Shown here in pieces: positions 16,548-26,867 of a stretch of 64,000 bases of DNA. Source of the DNA: Campylobacter showae (GTDB taxonomy: Bacteria; Campylobacterota; Campylobacteria; Campylobacterales; Campylobacteraceae). Position 1 is the first letter of the stretch. Each line of letters opens with the position of its first letter. Position numbers and translations under genes: made by a program. Where the stretch lies: contig NZ_UWOK01000001.1 of assembly GCF_900573985.1 (NCBI RefSeq), positions 496,001-560,000 on the forward strand, in the 5' to 3' direction. Under the pieces are notes generated by a model that ran no database searches, was not told where the DNA came from, and saw nothing but the letters and a program-made list of their open reading frames with translations.

Positions 16548-18653
16548 ATGAAATTTATCCTAAAACGCGACGGCACGAAGCAAGAATACCTCCCGTATAA
16601 AATCCAAGATGCGATCAAAAAAGCCTTTGAAAGCGAGTCCAAAGAGTACGACGACAAGGTCTTTTTAGACGTGATGGGGCACGTGTTTGACAGCGAAGTT
16701 TTGAGCGTCGAGGACGTGCAAGACTACATCGAAAAGGCGCTTTTTAACGCGGGACACTTCGATGTGATGAAGAGCTTTATGCTCTACCGCCACACGCACA
16801 AGCTTCAGCGCGAGCAAATTTTAGGACTAAACGAAGACACCACCTACATCAACTCCACCCAAACCATCAGCGAGTACATCAACGGCACCGACTGGCGCAT
16901 CCTGGCAAACTCAAATACCAGCTACTCAAACGCCGGCCTCATCAACAACACCGCGGGCAAGGTCATCGCCAACTACTGGCTAGATAAAGTATATAGCAAG
17001 GAAGAAGGCCTCGCGCACCGAAACGGCGACTATCACATCCACGATCTTGACTGCCTCACGGGCTACTGTGCGGGCTGGAGTTTGAGGGCGCTACTAAACG
17101 AGGGCTTTAACGGCGTGCGCGGCAGGGTCGAGAGCAAGGCGCCAAAGCACTTTAGAGAGGCACTGTATCAGATGGCCAATTTCCTAGGAATTTTACAAAG
17201 CGAGTGGGCTGGCGCGCAGGCGTTTAGCAGCTTTGACACATATCTTGCGCCTTACGTTTTCCGCGACAAGCCAAGCGATAAAGAGATCAAAAAGGCAATA
17301 ACGAGCTTTATCTTTAACCTAAACGTGCCCGCTCGCTGGGGCCAGAGTCCGTTTACCAACGTAACGATCGACATCACCTGCCCGAGTGATCTGCGCGATC
17401 AAATTCCGACGCGCGAGGATAGGCATATATTTAGCGATCTGGAGGATACGGAGCTTACTGAGGAGGCACAAAAACGCGGCTTTGGCAAGCTAACGGATAT
17501 GACTTACCGCGCCTTTGAGCCCGAGATGAACCGCATAGATAAGGCCTTTTACGAGATCATGACCGAGGGCGACAAGTGCTCGCAGCCATTTACTTTCCCG
17601 ATCCCTACCGTAAATATCACCGAGGACTTCGACTGGGACAGCGAGGTGGCGAAGGTGCTTTTTGAAAACACCGCGAAAATGGGCTCGAGCTATTTTCAAA
17701 ATTTCGTCGGCAGCCAGTACACGATCGATGAAAACGGCAACCGCGTCGCAAACGATAAAGCCTATAAACCGGGGCACGTACGCTCGATGTGCTGCCGCTT
17801 GCAACTAGATTTACGCGAGCTGCTAAAGCGCGGCGGAGGGCTGTTTGGTAGTGCGGAGATGACGGGCAGTATCGGCGTCGTGACGCTAAATTTAGCTCGC
17901 CTGGGCTATTTATATAAAGGCGATAAAAAGGGGCTCTATACTCGCCTTGAGTATCTACTAAATTTAGCCAAATCTACGCTCGAAAAAAAGCGCAAATTTA
18001 TCCAAGAGATGTATGATCGAGGGCTGTATCCGTACACCGCGCGCTATCTAAAGCACTTTAACAACCACTTTAGCACCATCGGAATCAACGGCATGAACGA
18101 GCTTTTGAGAAATTTCACGAACGACAAGGAAAATATCGCAACTGATTTTGGGCGAGAATTTGCGATCGAGATGATCGAGTTTTTACGCGGTAAAATTCGC
18201 GAGTTTCAAGAGGGCACCGGTAACCTTTACAACCTCGAAGCCACGCCTGCCGAGGGCACGACGTATCGCTTTGCTAAAGAGGACAAAAAGCGCTATCCGG
18301 ATATCATACAGGCCGGTTTTGGCGAAAATATCTACTACACCAACTCCACGCAGCTGCCGGCAAATTTCACCGACGACGCGTTCGAGGCGCTTGATTTGCA
18401 AGACGAACTGCAAAGCTCCTACACGGGCGGCACGGTGCTGCACCTGTATATGAAGGAGCGCATCAGCTCGGCTGAAGCGTGCAAAGACCTCGTGCGCGGC
18501 GTGATAAATAACTACAAGCTGCCATACATCACGATAACGCCGGTCTTTAGCGTCTGCGCTAAGCACGGCTACATCAGCGGAGAGCACGAATACTGCCCAA
18601 AATGCGACGAGGAACTTTTGGCTAAATTTAAGGCTGAAAATAGCGTAAAGTAG
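16548..18653 (+). CDS. nrdD: Anaerobic ribonucleoside-triphosphate reductase, lacking the glycyl-radical end
   Basis: A 701-residue class III ribonucleotide reductase. An ATP-cone lies at the N-terminus (MKFILKRDGTKQEYLPYKI to about residue 95), then the 10-stranded barrel with HIHDLDCLTGYCAGWSLRALL, the cysteine-bearing RSMCCRLQLDLREL, and NLEATPAEGTTYRFAKED. The start is the ATG after TAAGGAA; the frame is open 36 codons further upstream without a ribosome site. The C-terminus has C670, then C683 and C686 (CPKC) of the zinc site, but the protein stops 15 residues later. The RVxGY-type glycyl-radical segment that class III enzymes carry near the end is missing, and no activase gene (nrdG) is in view. 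It probably cannot work alone. Confidence 0.88.
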   Translation: MKFILKRDGTKQEYLPYKIQDAIKKAFESESKEYDDKVFLDVMGHVFDSEVLSVEDVQDYIEKALFNAGHFDVMKSFMLYRHTHKLQREQILGLNEDTTYINSTQTISEYINGTDWRILANSNTSYSNAGLINNTAGKVIANYWLDKVYSKEEGLAHRNGDYHIHDLDCLTGYCAGWSLRALLNEGFNGVRGRVESKAPKHFREALYQMANFLGILQSEWAGAQAFSSFDTYLAPYVFRDKPSDKEIKKAITSFIFNLNVPARWGQSPFTNVTIDITCPSDLRDQIPTREDRHIFSDLEDTELTEEAQKRGFGKLTDMTYRAFEPEMNRIDKAFYEIMTEGDKCSQPFTFPIPTVNITEDFDWDSEVAKVLFENTAKMGSSYFQNFVGSQYTIDENGNRVANDKAYKPGHVRSMCCRLQLDLRELLKRGGGLFGSAEMTGSIGVVTLNLARLGYLYKGDKKGLYTRLEYLLNLAKSTLEKKRKFIQEMYDRGLYPYTARYLKHFNNHFSTIGINGMNELLRNFTNDKENIATDFGREFAIEMIEFLRGKIREFQEGTGNLYNLEATPAEGTTYRFAKEDKKRYPDIIQAGFGENIYYTNSTQLPANFTDDAFEALDLQDELQSSYTGGTVLHLYMKERISSAEACKDLVRGVINNYKLPYITITPVFSVCAKHGYISGEHEYCPKCDEELLAKFKAENSVK

Positions 18654-18802
18654 GCTAAATTTGAGCGGCGAAGCTGGGTTTTGCCCAATGGTGTTTATTG
18701 TGTTTGGCTTTTGGTATATTTTAGCCCCATACAAGAATCCGACTTATTGTTTTGCAAAGAACAATCTTTTATAGAATAATAGTATTTTTGTTAAGGATAG
18801 AA

Positions 18803-21511
18803 ATGGATTTTGACGATCAAATTTTAAGAACTTGTGAAATTATAGATAAAAATCTTGCGAATAATAACTTGTGTGATGAACGAGGATTCGTTAGTCAAGT
18901 TATCTTATCTCAGCTTAGAAATTTAGTAGAGTATATTTTTCAAAAAATTCACTCCGGCGAAGAAAAAATAGATACTAATGAGTATCAGCAGACAATTAAT
19001 GAAAATGCTATTAAATACATCAAATCAAAGGGCGGAAATTTTACTTTTTTAATTCGTTTCCATAATTTTTTAGATAAATCTGTCTCGCATTACACACTTA
19101 GTGAAAATTCATCTGAACGTTTAATGCTTAAGTATTTTATGTATTTGGTCGAGTGTAAAAATTTTTTAGGAGAGCGATACAATATTGAAGTACTTAGAAA
19201 TCTTGACAAATTTCCGCTTAATTTAGATAAGAAATTTATGGAATATTATGAAAAGATTGCAGATAAACTAGAAAATCAGGGTATTTTAAATAATTATCAT
19301 AAAGAAAACGGCGTTTACTACATAACAAAAATAAAGCCATTTATTGTAAAAGGACAAATTTATTATGAAGTAACTTTTGTTAATGCAGTAGATAATTTTA
19401 GTAAATTTGATAAATTAATTGCATTTTGTAAATTTAGAGTTTTTGATAATTATGCCGTTAATCTATGGATTCATAATGAAAATATAGAAATTTTAGATAA
19501 ATTAATGCAAGTAAAAATAATTGATTCTTGGGAGGTCGCCATTAGGCCGGCTGAATTGGAAAATTTTGGTAAGATATTTGGGCTTAGTCAAAAAATATAT
19601 AAAACAAATGAATATAAAGAAATAATGCGATTTTTGACACATAAGAAAATTAGCCTAGTCGATTTGATTGATAGTTATGATTACCAAGATATAAAAAGAA
19701 ACATTATTTCTAAAGGACAAGTTTCGCATATTTTTGATATTTTAGATAAGGCAAAGGCAGTTACCAAAGATGGTAGAAATACAATTAGGTATTTACTGCA
19801 TAACTTACGTAATCAAGTAATAAAAAAGCAACTTCCAAATAATGAAGATAGATGCCTATCAGATTTAAAGCTAAATTCAAAATGCTTTCCCTTTGAGGAA
19901 ATGCCGTTTGCTACATCTTTGATAAATCACAACCCTAGCTTTTATGATTTGTTAGAATGCATATATACAAGCGGAAGAGAGCATGAATTATTTGCTAGAG
20001 CGGTCAAAAGCAGGATTGAAGATGGCGGAAGCCTATTTATTGATAAAAAGGAATTTAATTTCAACAATATAGATGGTCTAAGATCTCATTTTAACTCAAA
20101 ATTATGGACAGGAAACGAAAAGAATCTAAAAGGACATACTGGTAGGAGAATTGAGGAATTTCAAAGTCACTTTTATATCAAAGAATATGTCGAAAAATCT
20201 ATCGAAATTATTGATGGGCTTGACAAATTGACGCAGGGTGGTATTCAAAACTACTCAAATTCTGCAAAAGAGTGGATAAAGAAAAATTCGACGCTAATTG
20301 ATGATAAAGAAAAAGAAAATATTGTTATTAATCTATTTGAGAAATCAAAAGTCGCCTTGATTTATGGCGCAGCTGGCACAGGCAAAACAACTTTAATTGA
20401 TTATGTCTCGCGCTTTTTTAAAGATCATAGTAAAATATTTTTAGCCAATACAAATACTGCTGTAGATAATTTAAAAAGACGTATTACTGCGAGCCTAAAT
20501 AGTGAATTTAAAACAGTCGCTAAATTAATAGCGGGTACAGACACAAAATGCGATGTTCTAATTATCGATGAATGTAGTACAATAAGTAATGATGATATGC
20601 AAAAAGTACTCAATAAAGTAAAATTTAAGCTCATTCTTTTAGTAGGAGACATATATCAGATAGAAGCGATATCATTTGGCAATTGGTTTAAAATCGCTCA
20701 GAGTTTTCTTGATAAAGCAACTTTTACATTAGAAAAAACATATAGAACAAAAGACAAAAAACTTTTAAAACTTTGGGATGAAGTAAGAAGTTTTGGTGAT
20801 TGTATTAGTGAAATTTTACAAAGAGAAAGCTATTCGCAAAAATTAGAAGATTTAAGTTTTGAAGCTAGTGATGATGAGATTGTTTTATGTCTTAATTACG
20901 ATGGATTATATGGTATTAATAACCTAAATACTATTTTGCAAGAAAACAATAAAGCAAAAGCTGTAGAATGGGGTCTTCATAGATATAAGATCGGCGATCC
21001 CATTTTGTTTAATGAGGTAGAAAGATTTAAACCGCTTATTTACAATAATATGAAAGGAAAAATTATTAATATCGAGCCTGAAGAAAAACAAATTTGGTTT
21101 AGCATCGAACTTGAAAAATCAATAACTGGACTAGATGCACAAAAGTATGATTTTGAGTTATTGGAGAACAGCGATAAATCGGTGATAAAATTTTATGTTA
21201 ATCAATACGGAACGGCTGATGAGGAGGGGAATCCTGAAAATAATGATGAAGAAACTATCGTACCGTTCCATGTGGCATACGCTATTTCAATTCATAAAGC
21301 ACAAGGTTTGTAGTACAAAACTGTAAAAGTAGTAATAAGTAGCGAAGTTGATGAAATGATAACGCATAATATTTTTTATACAGCAATAACTAGAGCGAAG
21401 GAAAATCTACAAATATATTGGTCGCCTGAAGTCGAAAAGAAAATTTTAGAAAGCTTTAAAAAAAGAAACAGCAATAAAGATATTGATTTTTTACAGAAAT
21501 TAAAGAAATAA
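18803..21511 (+). pseudogene. AT-rich RecD-like superfamily 1 helicase, interrupted by an in-frame TAG
   Basis: A frame of 902 codons starts at an ATG behind AAGGATAG and is broken once, by TAG at 21311-21313 (codon 837). The reading is AISIHKAQGL-stop-YKTVKVV, where relatives have a Glu (QGLEY), so one G-to-T change (GAG to TAG) explains it. The remaining 65 codons are intact and include FYTAITRAKENLQIYW, the last helicase motif. Walker A (GAAGTGKTT) is at about 522-530, Walker B (LIIDECS) at about 586-592, then LLVGDIYQI and LEKTYRTK. The N-terminal 500 residues match nothing I know. Base composition is far more AT-rich than its neighbours, so it was probably acquired; it may be a defence or plasmid-type helicase. 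Confidence 0.8.
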
Positions 21512-21540
21512 AAGCCGCCCAAAAGACGGCTTAAATTTTA
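21512..21540. terminator. Bidirectional terminator between convergent genes
   Basis: AAGCCG and CGGCTT form a 6-bp stem around nine bases directly after the helicase stop. It is followed by TAAATTTTA on the plus strand and by TTTATTTC on the minus strand, serving both convergent frames. Confidence 0.6.
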
Positions 21541-22090
21541 TCTCTCAAAAACGAAAACTTTATTTGCTCCGTTTTCTCTCGTCGCGACGTAAAATTTTCC
21601 ATCCTTGATAGCTAGCGTATGCGCGTCGTTTGTGCCTTTAAAGCCATAAACTTCCACGATCTCTCTGCTGCGCGGATCGAGCTTTAGGATGCTTGAGTAT
21701 TGCTTCGAGAGTAGATAAACAAACCCGCCTTGCGCATCCATGCCCGTGACGTAGTAGTCGCTTACGTCTCTGCCATCTTTTACACCTAGAGACTCGTCGA
21801 AGCTCGGCACGAACTCGGTCGAAAGCAGATTGTCGGCATCGCTAAAGCTTGCCGCGCTTCAGCTCGCTTTGATGTCGTCGGGCACGCTGGCGATGAAAAA
21901 CTCGCCGTAGAAATCCGAGTGATCCCACAAAGAGGATGAACTGCTGTTTGGCGCGCACAGTGGAGTAGCGGTCCTTGAAATCAAGCGTAAAATTTTTGTA
22001 TCCGTCGTGCAGATAGCGCCACGCTTTGTTTTTCCTCTGTGCTTTGATTGGGGGGGGTAGCTTGAAAACTCATAGGTTTTATATGGACAA
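21538..22090 (-). pseudogene. Decayed gene ending in a beta-propeller-like domain
   Basis: The intact 3' part (21538-21810) encodes a propeller-blade-like sequence (GGFVYLLSKQYSSILKLDPRSREIVEVYGF). Upstream the same protein can be followed only across breaks: an in-frame TGA after VPDDIKAS, then a shift of frame between KDRYSTVRAKQQFILF and DHSDFYGEFFIASVPDD, and finally AWRYLHDGYKNFTLDF behind a run of eight Gs (22050-22057; Cs on the coding strand). No start codon is evident. A DsbI-type protein (membrane domain plus C-terminal propeller) would fit in Campylobacter, but this is a guess; the membrane part is gone. Confidence 0.6.
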
Positions 22091-22186
22091 TTAGACTCTT
22101 ACTGAATTCCGTCATTTGTCTCGCAGGACTAAATTTTAGCGTATCAAAGAAGCGCTTCTGCTTGCCCTATTGTGGCAGAGCAGATT

Positions 22187-22813
22187 TTAACCAAGTTTCT
22201 TGCCCAGTATCGTTAGACTCTCGATTTTGCCGCCCATATCGCAGACTTCGGGTAGTTCGCCCCAGCGCGTAAAGCCAAATTTTGCAAATAAATTTAGGCT
22301 TGCTGCGTTGCTGGAAAATATCAGCGCGGCGACATTTTTGACGCCAAATTTTGGTACGTTTTCGAGTATAAAATTTACGAGCCGTCCGCCAAGCCGCTTG
22401 CCGCGAGCCTCAGGTGCGACGTAGACACTGATCTCGGCGGTGATGCGGTAGCCCTCGCGCGGATGATAGTCGCTAAGGCTGCCCCAGGCTAAGATTTCGC
22501 CTTTTTGGTTTGCGGCGCCTATCTTTTGCGCGCCGAAATTTTCGCCGTTTGAGCCAAATTTTCTCCCGCAATTAGCTTCGCCGTCTTTGCCTGCCAAATT
22601 TTCCTCGCAGATCTCCGTAGCACGTATATAGGGCGATTTGCCGCCTCGTGCGCGTCAAACCACGCTTCGCGCTCCTCTATGCCGACTGGATGTAGCCGTG
22701 ACAGTGGCGTTTTACTCTAAAACGCTTGCGTTATAAATGCGCGCAATAGCGGCTAGATCAGCATTGAGTGCGCGCGAGATTTCGTATTTTGCGTCGGCGA
22801 GATTTTCTTGCAT
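22187..22813 (-). pseudogene. GNAT acetyltransferase (phosphinothricin-acetyltransferase-like), frameshifted
   Basis: Pieces of one GNAT protein lie in three frames. MQENLADAKYEISRALNAD to NASVLE starts at 22813 and hits TAA; HPVGIEEREAWFDAHEAANRPIYVLR follows in a second frame; and GEILAWGSLSDYHPREG through YRITAEISVYVAPEARGKRLGGRL (the acetyl-CoA loop) ends at 22187 in a third. Between the last two pieces lies a low-complexity segment of about 35 codons with three AAATTT sites, absent from the family. The protein would have acetylated a small amine such as phosphinothricin or methionine sulfoximine. Confidence 0.75.
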
Positions 22814-22962
22814 TTTGAGCCTTTTGTTAAATTTAACCGATTTTACGCCAAATTTGATTAAAAACTGCAACGAAAACATCAAATTTGAACGTCGATAAAG
22901 GCGCGGGTCTAGCAATCGCAAAAAGGTAAAATTTGCGTCCAAAGGCGAAATCGCCGTAAATT

Positions 22963-22973
22963 TGAGCTATAAT
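22963..22973 (+). promoter_or_regulatory. Promoter of murI
   Basis: TATAAT at 22968-22973 lies 31 bases before the TTG start and follows a T-rich, AAATTT-bearing stretch, like other Campylobacter -10 boxes in this window. Confidence 0.5.
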
Positions 22974-23003
22974 CGCGAATAAAATTTAACCTTGGATAAA
23001 GAT

Positions 23004-23948
23004 TTGAAAATAGCGTTTTTTGACTCGGGTATCGGCGGGCTTAGCGTGCTGGCCGAGGCTCTACAGCGGTTTAGCGGGGCGGAGTTTTTGTATTTTGCCG
23101 ACGAGGATCACGTCCCATACGGCACGAAAAGCAGGACCGAGATTGTGCGGCTAAGCCTCGATGCTGTGGGGTTTCTGGTCGCGCGCGGCGCAGAGGCTAT
23201 CGTCGTTGCTTGCAACACCGCCACAAGCGCGGCCATCTCGGAGCTTCGCGGCGCATTTAGCGTGCCTGTGATCGGCATGGAGCCCGCCGTCAAGCTCGCT
23301 GCGGACAGCTTCGGCGCGCGCCCGACGCTACTCATCGCCACGCCGCTAACGATCGCGGGCGAAAAGCTAGCGCGCCTCGTGGGGCGGCTGGAGTGCGAGA
23401 CGTGGAGCCTGCCGCTGCCTCGCCTCGTGGAGTTTGCGCAGGATTTGGAGTTTGATTCCCCTGCGGTTCGGGCGTATCTGCAGGGGGAACTGGGCAAATT
23501 TGAGCTCGCGCGCCTCGGTTCGCTGGTGCTTGGTTGCACACATTTTAACTATTTTAAGGACGTTTTGCGCGAAATTTTACCCCCGCATGTGCGCATCATC
23601 GACGGCATAGGCGGCACGCTAAATCGCCTAGCAAGCGAGCTGGGCGGAGGGCTAAAGCTTGCGCGCGGCGAGGATTTGCTCTCGCGGAAGGTTAAATTTA
23701 ACGTGGACGGGCTAGACGTAAGCGGTGGACAGAACGCAAGAGGTAAGAGCAGGCAGTGCGAGGGGAGCGATGAAAGCTGTGGCGGCGAGCAGGGTGCAGA
23801 AGAGTACGACGGAGACGGTGGTAAAATTTACTATCCAAACGACAACAGCGTGGAGTATTTTTACTCGGGCAGGGCGCTAGATGCGGAGCAGTTACGCAAG
23901 GTGGAGATATTTTTAAAACGGCTCGATGCGATGCGAGAGATTGATTAG
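23004..23948 (+). CDS. murI: Glutamate racemase with a low-complexity insertion
   Basis: A cytosolic enzyme making D-glutamate for peptidoglycan. The N-terminal [12 protein letters not shown], catalytic cysteine segments [11 protein letters not shown] and [10 protein letters not shown], and the C-terminal [10 protein letters not shown] are all present. I start at the TTG reading MKIAFF; another TTG four codons earlier is possible. The product is about 314 residues against about 250-270 in the family. The excess is a stretch at about residues 235-272, rich in Gly, Ser, Glu and Arg ([20 protein letters not shown] and onward), placed in the loop before the last strand and preceded by an AAATTT. 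The core looks intact, so activity is likely. Confidence 0.92.
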   Translation: MKIAFFDSGIGGLSVLAEALQRFSGAEFLYFADEDHVPYGTKSRTEIVRLSLDAVGFLVARGAEAIVVACNTATSAAISELRGAFSVPVIGMEPAVKLAADSFGARPTLLIATPLTIAGEKLARLVGRLECETWSLPLPRLVEFAQDLEFDSPAVRAYLQGELGKFELARLGSLVLGCTHFNYFKDVLREILPPHVRIIDGIGGTLNRLASELGGGLKLARGEDLLSRKVKFNVDGLDVSGGQNARGKSRQCEGSDESCGGEQGAEEYDGDGGKIYYPNDNSVEYFYSGRALDAEQLRKVEIFLKRLDAMREID

Positions 23949-24485
23949 CGATATATTTACGGCGTGCCGTTTTATCAAATTTGGTGCAGGTTGCTAAATT
24001 TGATAAAAACGACAAAGGCTCATGAGCAAAAAGCGTCCATACGACGGCAATCAAAAGCAACACGGCCAAATAAGAAGATCGCGGCAAAATTTCGCATAGG
24101 CGTAGCGGCTCGGGTGCAAGGTTTTAAAAAATCAAAACGCATACAAAGCAAGTAAATTTAATATAGACAGCGATGTTAAATTTAACGCCGATTTATCGGC
24201 ACACTCGTGTAAATTTAATGCAAATTTGCAAATTTACTAGCAAATTTGATGACCAAAAAAGACTCAAGCAAAAATCATAAGTAAAAATAAATTTGCCGCC
24301 TTTGGAGCAAATCAAAAACTTGGCGGCAAATTTAAAATAAGAGTTTAAATTTTTAACATGTGGCGGACATTATCTGAGCTTGTTGCACTCCTCTATCCGC
24401 CTTGCAAAATATATAAAACGCCAGCACGGCCGTCTCAAATAGCTGGCCGCAAGCGTTTTAAAAGAGCCGCTAAGCAAGCTAAATT
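23949..24485. other. Intergenic region, AAATTT-rich
   Basis: About 540 bases between convergent murI and the M48 protease gene. I see no gene. AAATTT palindromes are dense, particularly at 24150-24350. Confidence 0.5.
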
Positions 24486-25295
24486 TTACTTTTTAGCTTG
24501 CAGATACACCGATTCGAGCTTGGCTGCGACCTCGCGCAGATCGGCGATGCGGCTTTGGCTGGACGGGTGGGTGCTCAGTATCTCAGGCACGCTACCGCCG
24601 CTTTTTTGCGACATTTTGACCCAGACGTTTACCGCCTCCTTAGGATCGTAGCCCGCGCGCGCCATCAGCTCCGTGCCGATGTGGTCGGCCTCGCGCTCGT
24701 GCGAGCGAGAAAACGGCAACGAGATGGTGTACTGCGCGGCCATATTTATGGCGCCGGTAGCTAGATCGCCTAGTCCCGCAGCCTGCGAAACGGCGAAAAT
24801 GCCTACGTTTTTGAGCATATCCGTACTGGCTTGCTCGCGGCTATGCTCCCGTAGCGCGTGCGCGATCTCGTGTCCCATGACTGCGGCTAGCTCGCCGTTT
24901 GTGAGCGAGAGATTTTTGATTATGCCGCTATAAACGACGATGCGGCCGCCAGGCATACACCACGCGTTTATCGTATTTTCGTCGATCACGTTTACTTCCC
25001 ATTTCCACTTGAGCGCGTCCTCCCTAAATGCCCCAACCTGCGCGATCAGGCGTTTGGCGATGTCTTGTACTCTTTTGGTCATCACGGGATCGATATTTAG
25101 CGCCCCCTTTTTGCGCGCGCCGCTGAGCGTCTGCACGTAGGCTTTGGCTGCGGCCTCGTTCATCTCCTGTTCGCTGACTAGAAACATTTGGCGTCTGTTT
25201 TCGCCTAGCGCGCCGCCGCTAGTCGAGCTAGTGAAGCAGCCCGTCAGCATCGTCGCGGTAAATACGGCGAGTAAAATAATTTTTCTTATCGTCAT
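24486..25295 (-). CDS. M48 family metalloprotease lipoprotein (LoiP/BepA-like)
   Basis: A 269-residue lipoprotein. The signal peptide ends in LTGC with Cys20. The zinc motif HEIAH is at 142-146, followed by the third-ligand region HEREAD at 199-204. The pattern AWCMPGGRIVVYSGI just before the active site is typical of the small periplasmic M48 proteases (LoiP, YcaL, BepA) that act in outer-membrane quality control. There is no TPR domain, so LoiP/YcaL is the closer match. It stands alone on the minus strand. Confidence 0.9.
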   Translation of the reverse strand: MTIRKIILLAVFTATMLTGCFTSSTSGGALGENRRQMFLVSEQEMNEAAAKAYVQTLSGARKKGALNIDPVMTKRVQDIAKRLIAQVGAFREDALKWKWEVNVIDENTINAWCMPGGRIVVYSGIIKNLSLTNGELAAVMGHEIAHALREHSREQASTDMLKNVGIFAVSQAAGLGDLATGAINMAAQYTISLPFSRSHEREADHIGTELMARAGYDPKEAVNVWVKMSQKSGGSVPEILSTHPSSQSRIADLREVAAKLESVYLQAKK

Positions 25296-25738
25296 TTTTC
25301 ATCCTTTGCGAGATTTTGGCGATTATACCTCTAAAACAGCTATAAATTCGTAAATAGGCGTTTAAATTTGGCTTAACGGCGGCAAATTTGTAAAGAAACG
25401 GCTGGTAAATTTGAGTTTTGTAAATTTGGCGGCGTAAATTGCTCCGTTTGGGCTGGTTTAAACGGATCCGCATTTTGAGTATTCGGGTCAAATTCGGCAA
25501 ATTTTAGTGGCTCGGTTTGGTCGGCTTGGATGCGACTGCGCAAACTCAAATTTGATCGCCGCTCGCAAGCCGTCAAATTTAAAAACCGCGAGTTCGTTAA
25601 ATTTGCCGAATTTGCAACCGAGCGAGCCGTCAAATTTGCGTACGAGTCAAAGCTAAATTTGAGCGGTCCGCGGTATGGGCGCGAGTCAAATAAAGCAAGT
25701 TGCTGCGTAATCAAAAGCTAAATTTAAAAGAGCCTGAT
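25296..25738. other. Intergenic region, AAATTT-rich
   Basis: About 440 bases with no supported gene and roughly ten AAATTT palindromes. It separates the SbmA-like gene from the protease gene; both are on the minus strand. Confidence 0.5.
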
Positions 25739-26743
25739 TTACGCCGGCTCGCTTTGTAAATTTTCATCCAGTCTAACGCGTTTGTACTCGATATTTTTCT
25801 CAAATTCCTTAAGCCTTTTATGTATAGAGCGCAGTTCCGTGATGACCGTCCAGTTGTTCATAAACACTGCGAGCGATCCGCGCACTTGGCTAAAGGCATT
25901 TACGACTTGCATCATCACGCCCAGAGTTATAGTGCCTGCGAGCACGCTAGGACCCATCGCGATGAGCGGGACGATGACCATGCTTTGGCCAAACATATAT
26001 CTCCAGATATCAAAGTATCCGTAGTGTAAAAATAGCCTGTAATAATTTCGTTTTAGATCGTGAAATAGCCCTTCGAGTTTCTCGGGCGCGCCGTAGTTTG
26101 CCTTGTCGTCCTCGGCGTAAACGAGCTCTTTTCTAAACGCGGCTTCTACTTTTTGGTTGTTGTACTCAAGCCCCGGCAGTTTGATGCCCACAAACCACGA
26201 GATCGCTAGCCCGCCGATGCTAACCGTTAGCGCGATCCACACGAGCGAGCCTTCGCTTTTGCCGAGCACCGGGATATCGACCTGCCCGCTAAGCGCCCAA
26301 AGTATCGGTATAAAGGCGATGAGCGTCATCACGGCGTCGGCTACTTGCGAGCCTAAATTTTCCACCACTTTGGCAAAGCGGTAGATGTCCTCTTGGATGC
26401 GTTGCGAGCTGCCTTCGATATCGGTTTTGACGTTACGCCAGTATTTTATGTAGTCAAACGTCATCGCCTCGCGCCACTTGAATGTCCAAAGGCGCGTGAA
26501 ATAGTTCGTCATCGTCGCAAGCAGAACGTATGGGAAGGCGATCTTGGCAAATTTAAGCACGCAAGTCCAAAAATCGTCTATCGTGTGATCTTTGACGTTT
26601 TGCAAGATATCGTAAAAGTCCTTATACCAGTTGTTTAGAAGCACGATCATCTGTACTTGCGCGTAGGTCGAGATTAGCAGTGCCGCGAGTCCGAAATACG
26701 CCCACGCGGCCCATTTTTTATTCGCGAAAAACGACGAAAACAT
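25739..26743 (-). CDS. SbmA/BacA-like peptide transporter
   Basis: A 334-residue inner-membrane protein with several helices. SbmA/BacA hallmarks are visible: LNNWYKDFYDILQN, TNYFTRLWTFKWREAMTFDYIKYW, the highly conserved EGSSQRIQEDIYRFA, and the segment GLEYNNQKVEAAFRKELVYAEDD. The family imports peptides, including antimicrobial peptides, and lacks a nucleotide-binding domain; none is found here. The end at about residue 320 is a little short compared with SbmA (about 400), mostly because the N-terminal region is shorter. Confidence 0.88.
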   Translation of the reverse strand: MFSSFFANKKWAAWAYFGLAALLISTYAQVQMIVLLNNWYKDFYDILQNVKDHTIDDFWTCVLKFAKIAFPYVLLATMTNYFTRLWTFKWREAMTFDYIKYWRNVKTDIEGSSQRIQEDIYRFAKVVENLGSQVADAVMTLIAFIPILWALSGQVDIPVLGKSEGSLVWIALTVSIGGLAISWFVGIKLPGLEYNNQKVEAAFRKELVYAEDDKANYGAPEKLEGLFHDLKRNYYRLFLHYGYFDIWRYMFGQSMVIVPLIAMGPSVLAGTITLGVMMQVVNAFSQVRGSLAVFMNNWTVITELRSIHKRLKEFEKNIEYKRVRLDENLQSEPA

Positions 26744-26867
26744 CTATTTGCCTTTAAATTTGAGATTTAGTCGCAAAGTATAGCAAAAACCGGCTAAATT
26801 TACGCGCGTTAGATTACTGTTATACGTATTACGTTAAAATCCGGCGAATTTTTTACAAAGGATGAAA

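Noticed and set aside
18183..18734. 183-residue frame opposite nrdD
   Set aside because: It is a shadow of nrdD codon structure; the product resembles nothing and has no ribosome site.
23964..24155. Short basic frame after murI
   Set aside because: It has no ribosome site, an AAATTT-derived composition and no family features.
24150..24350. Possible CRISPR-like array because of regularly recurring AAATTT
   Set aside because: Spacing is irregular and the repeat unit is only 6-8 bases; no leader or cas gene is in the window.
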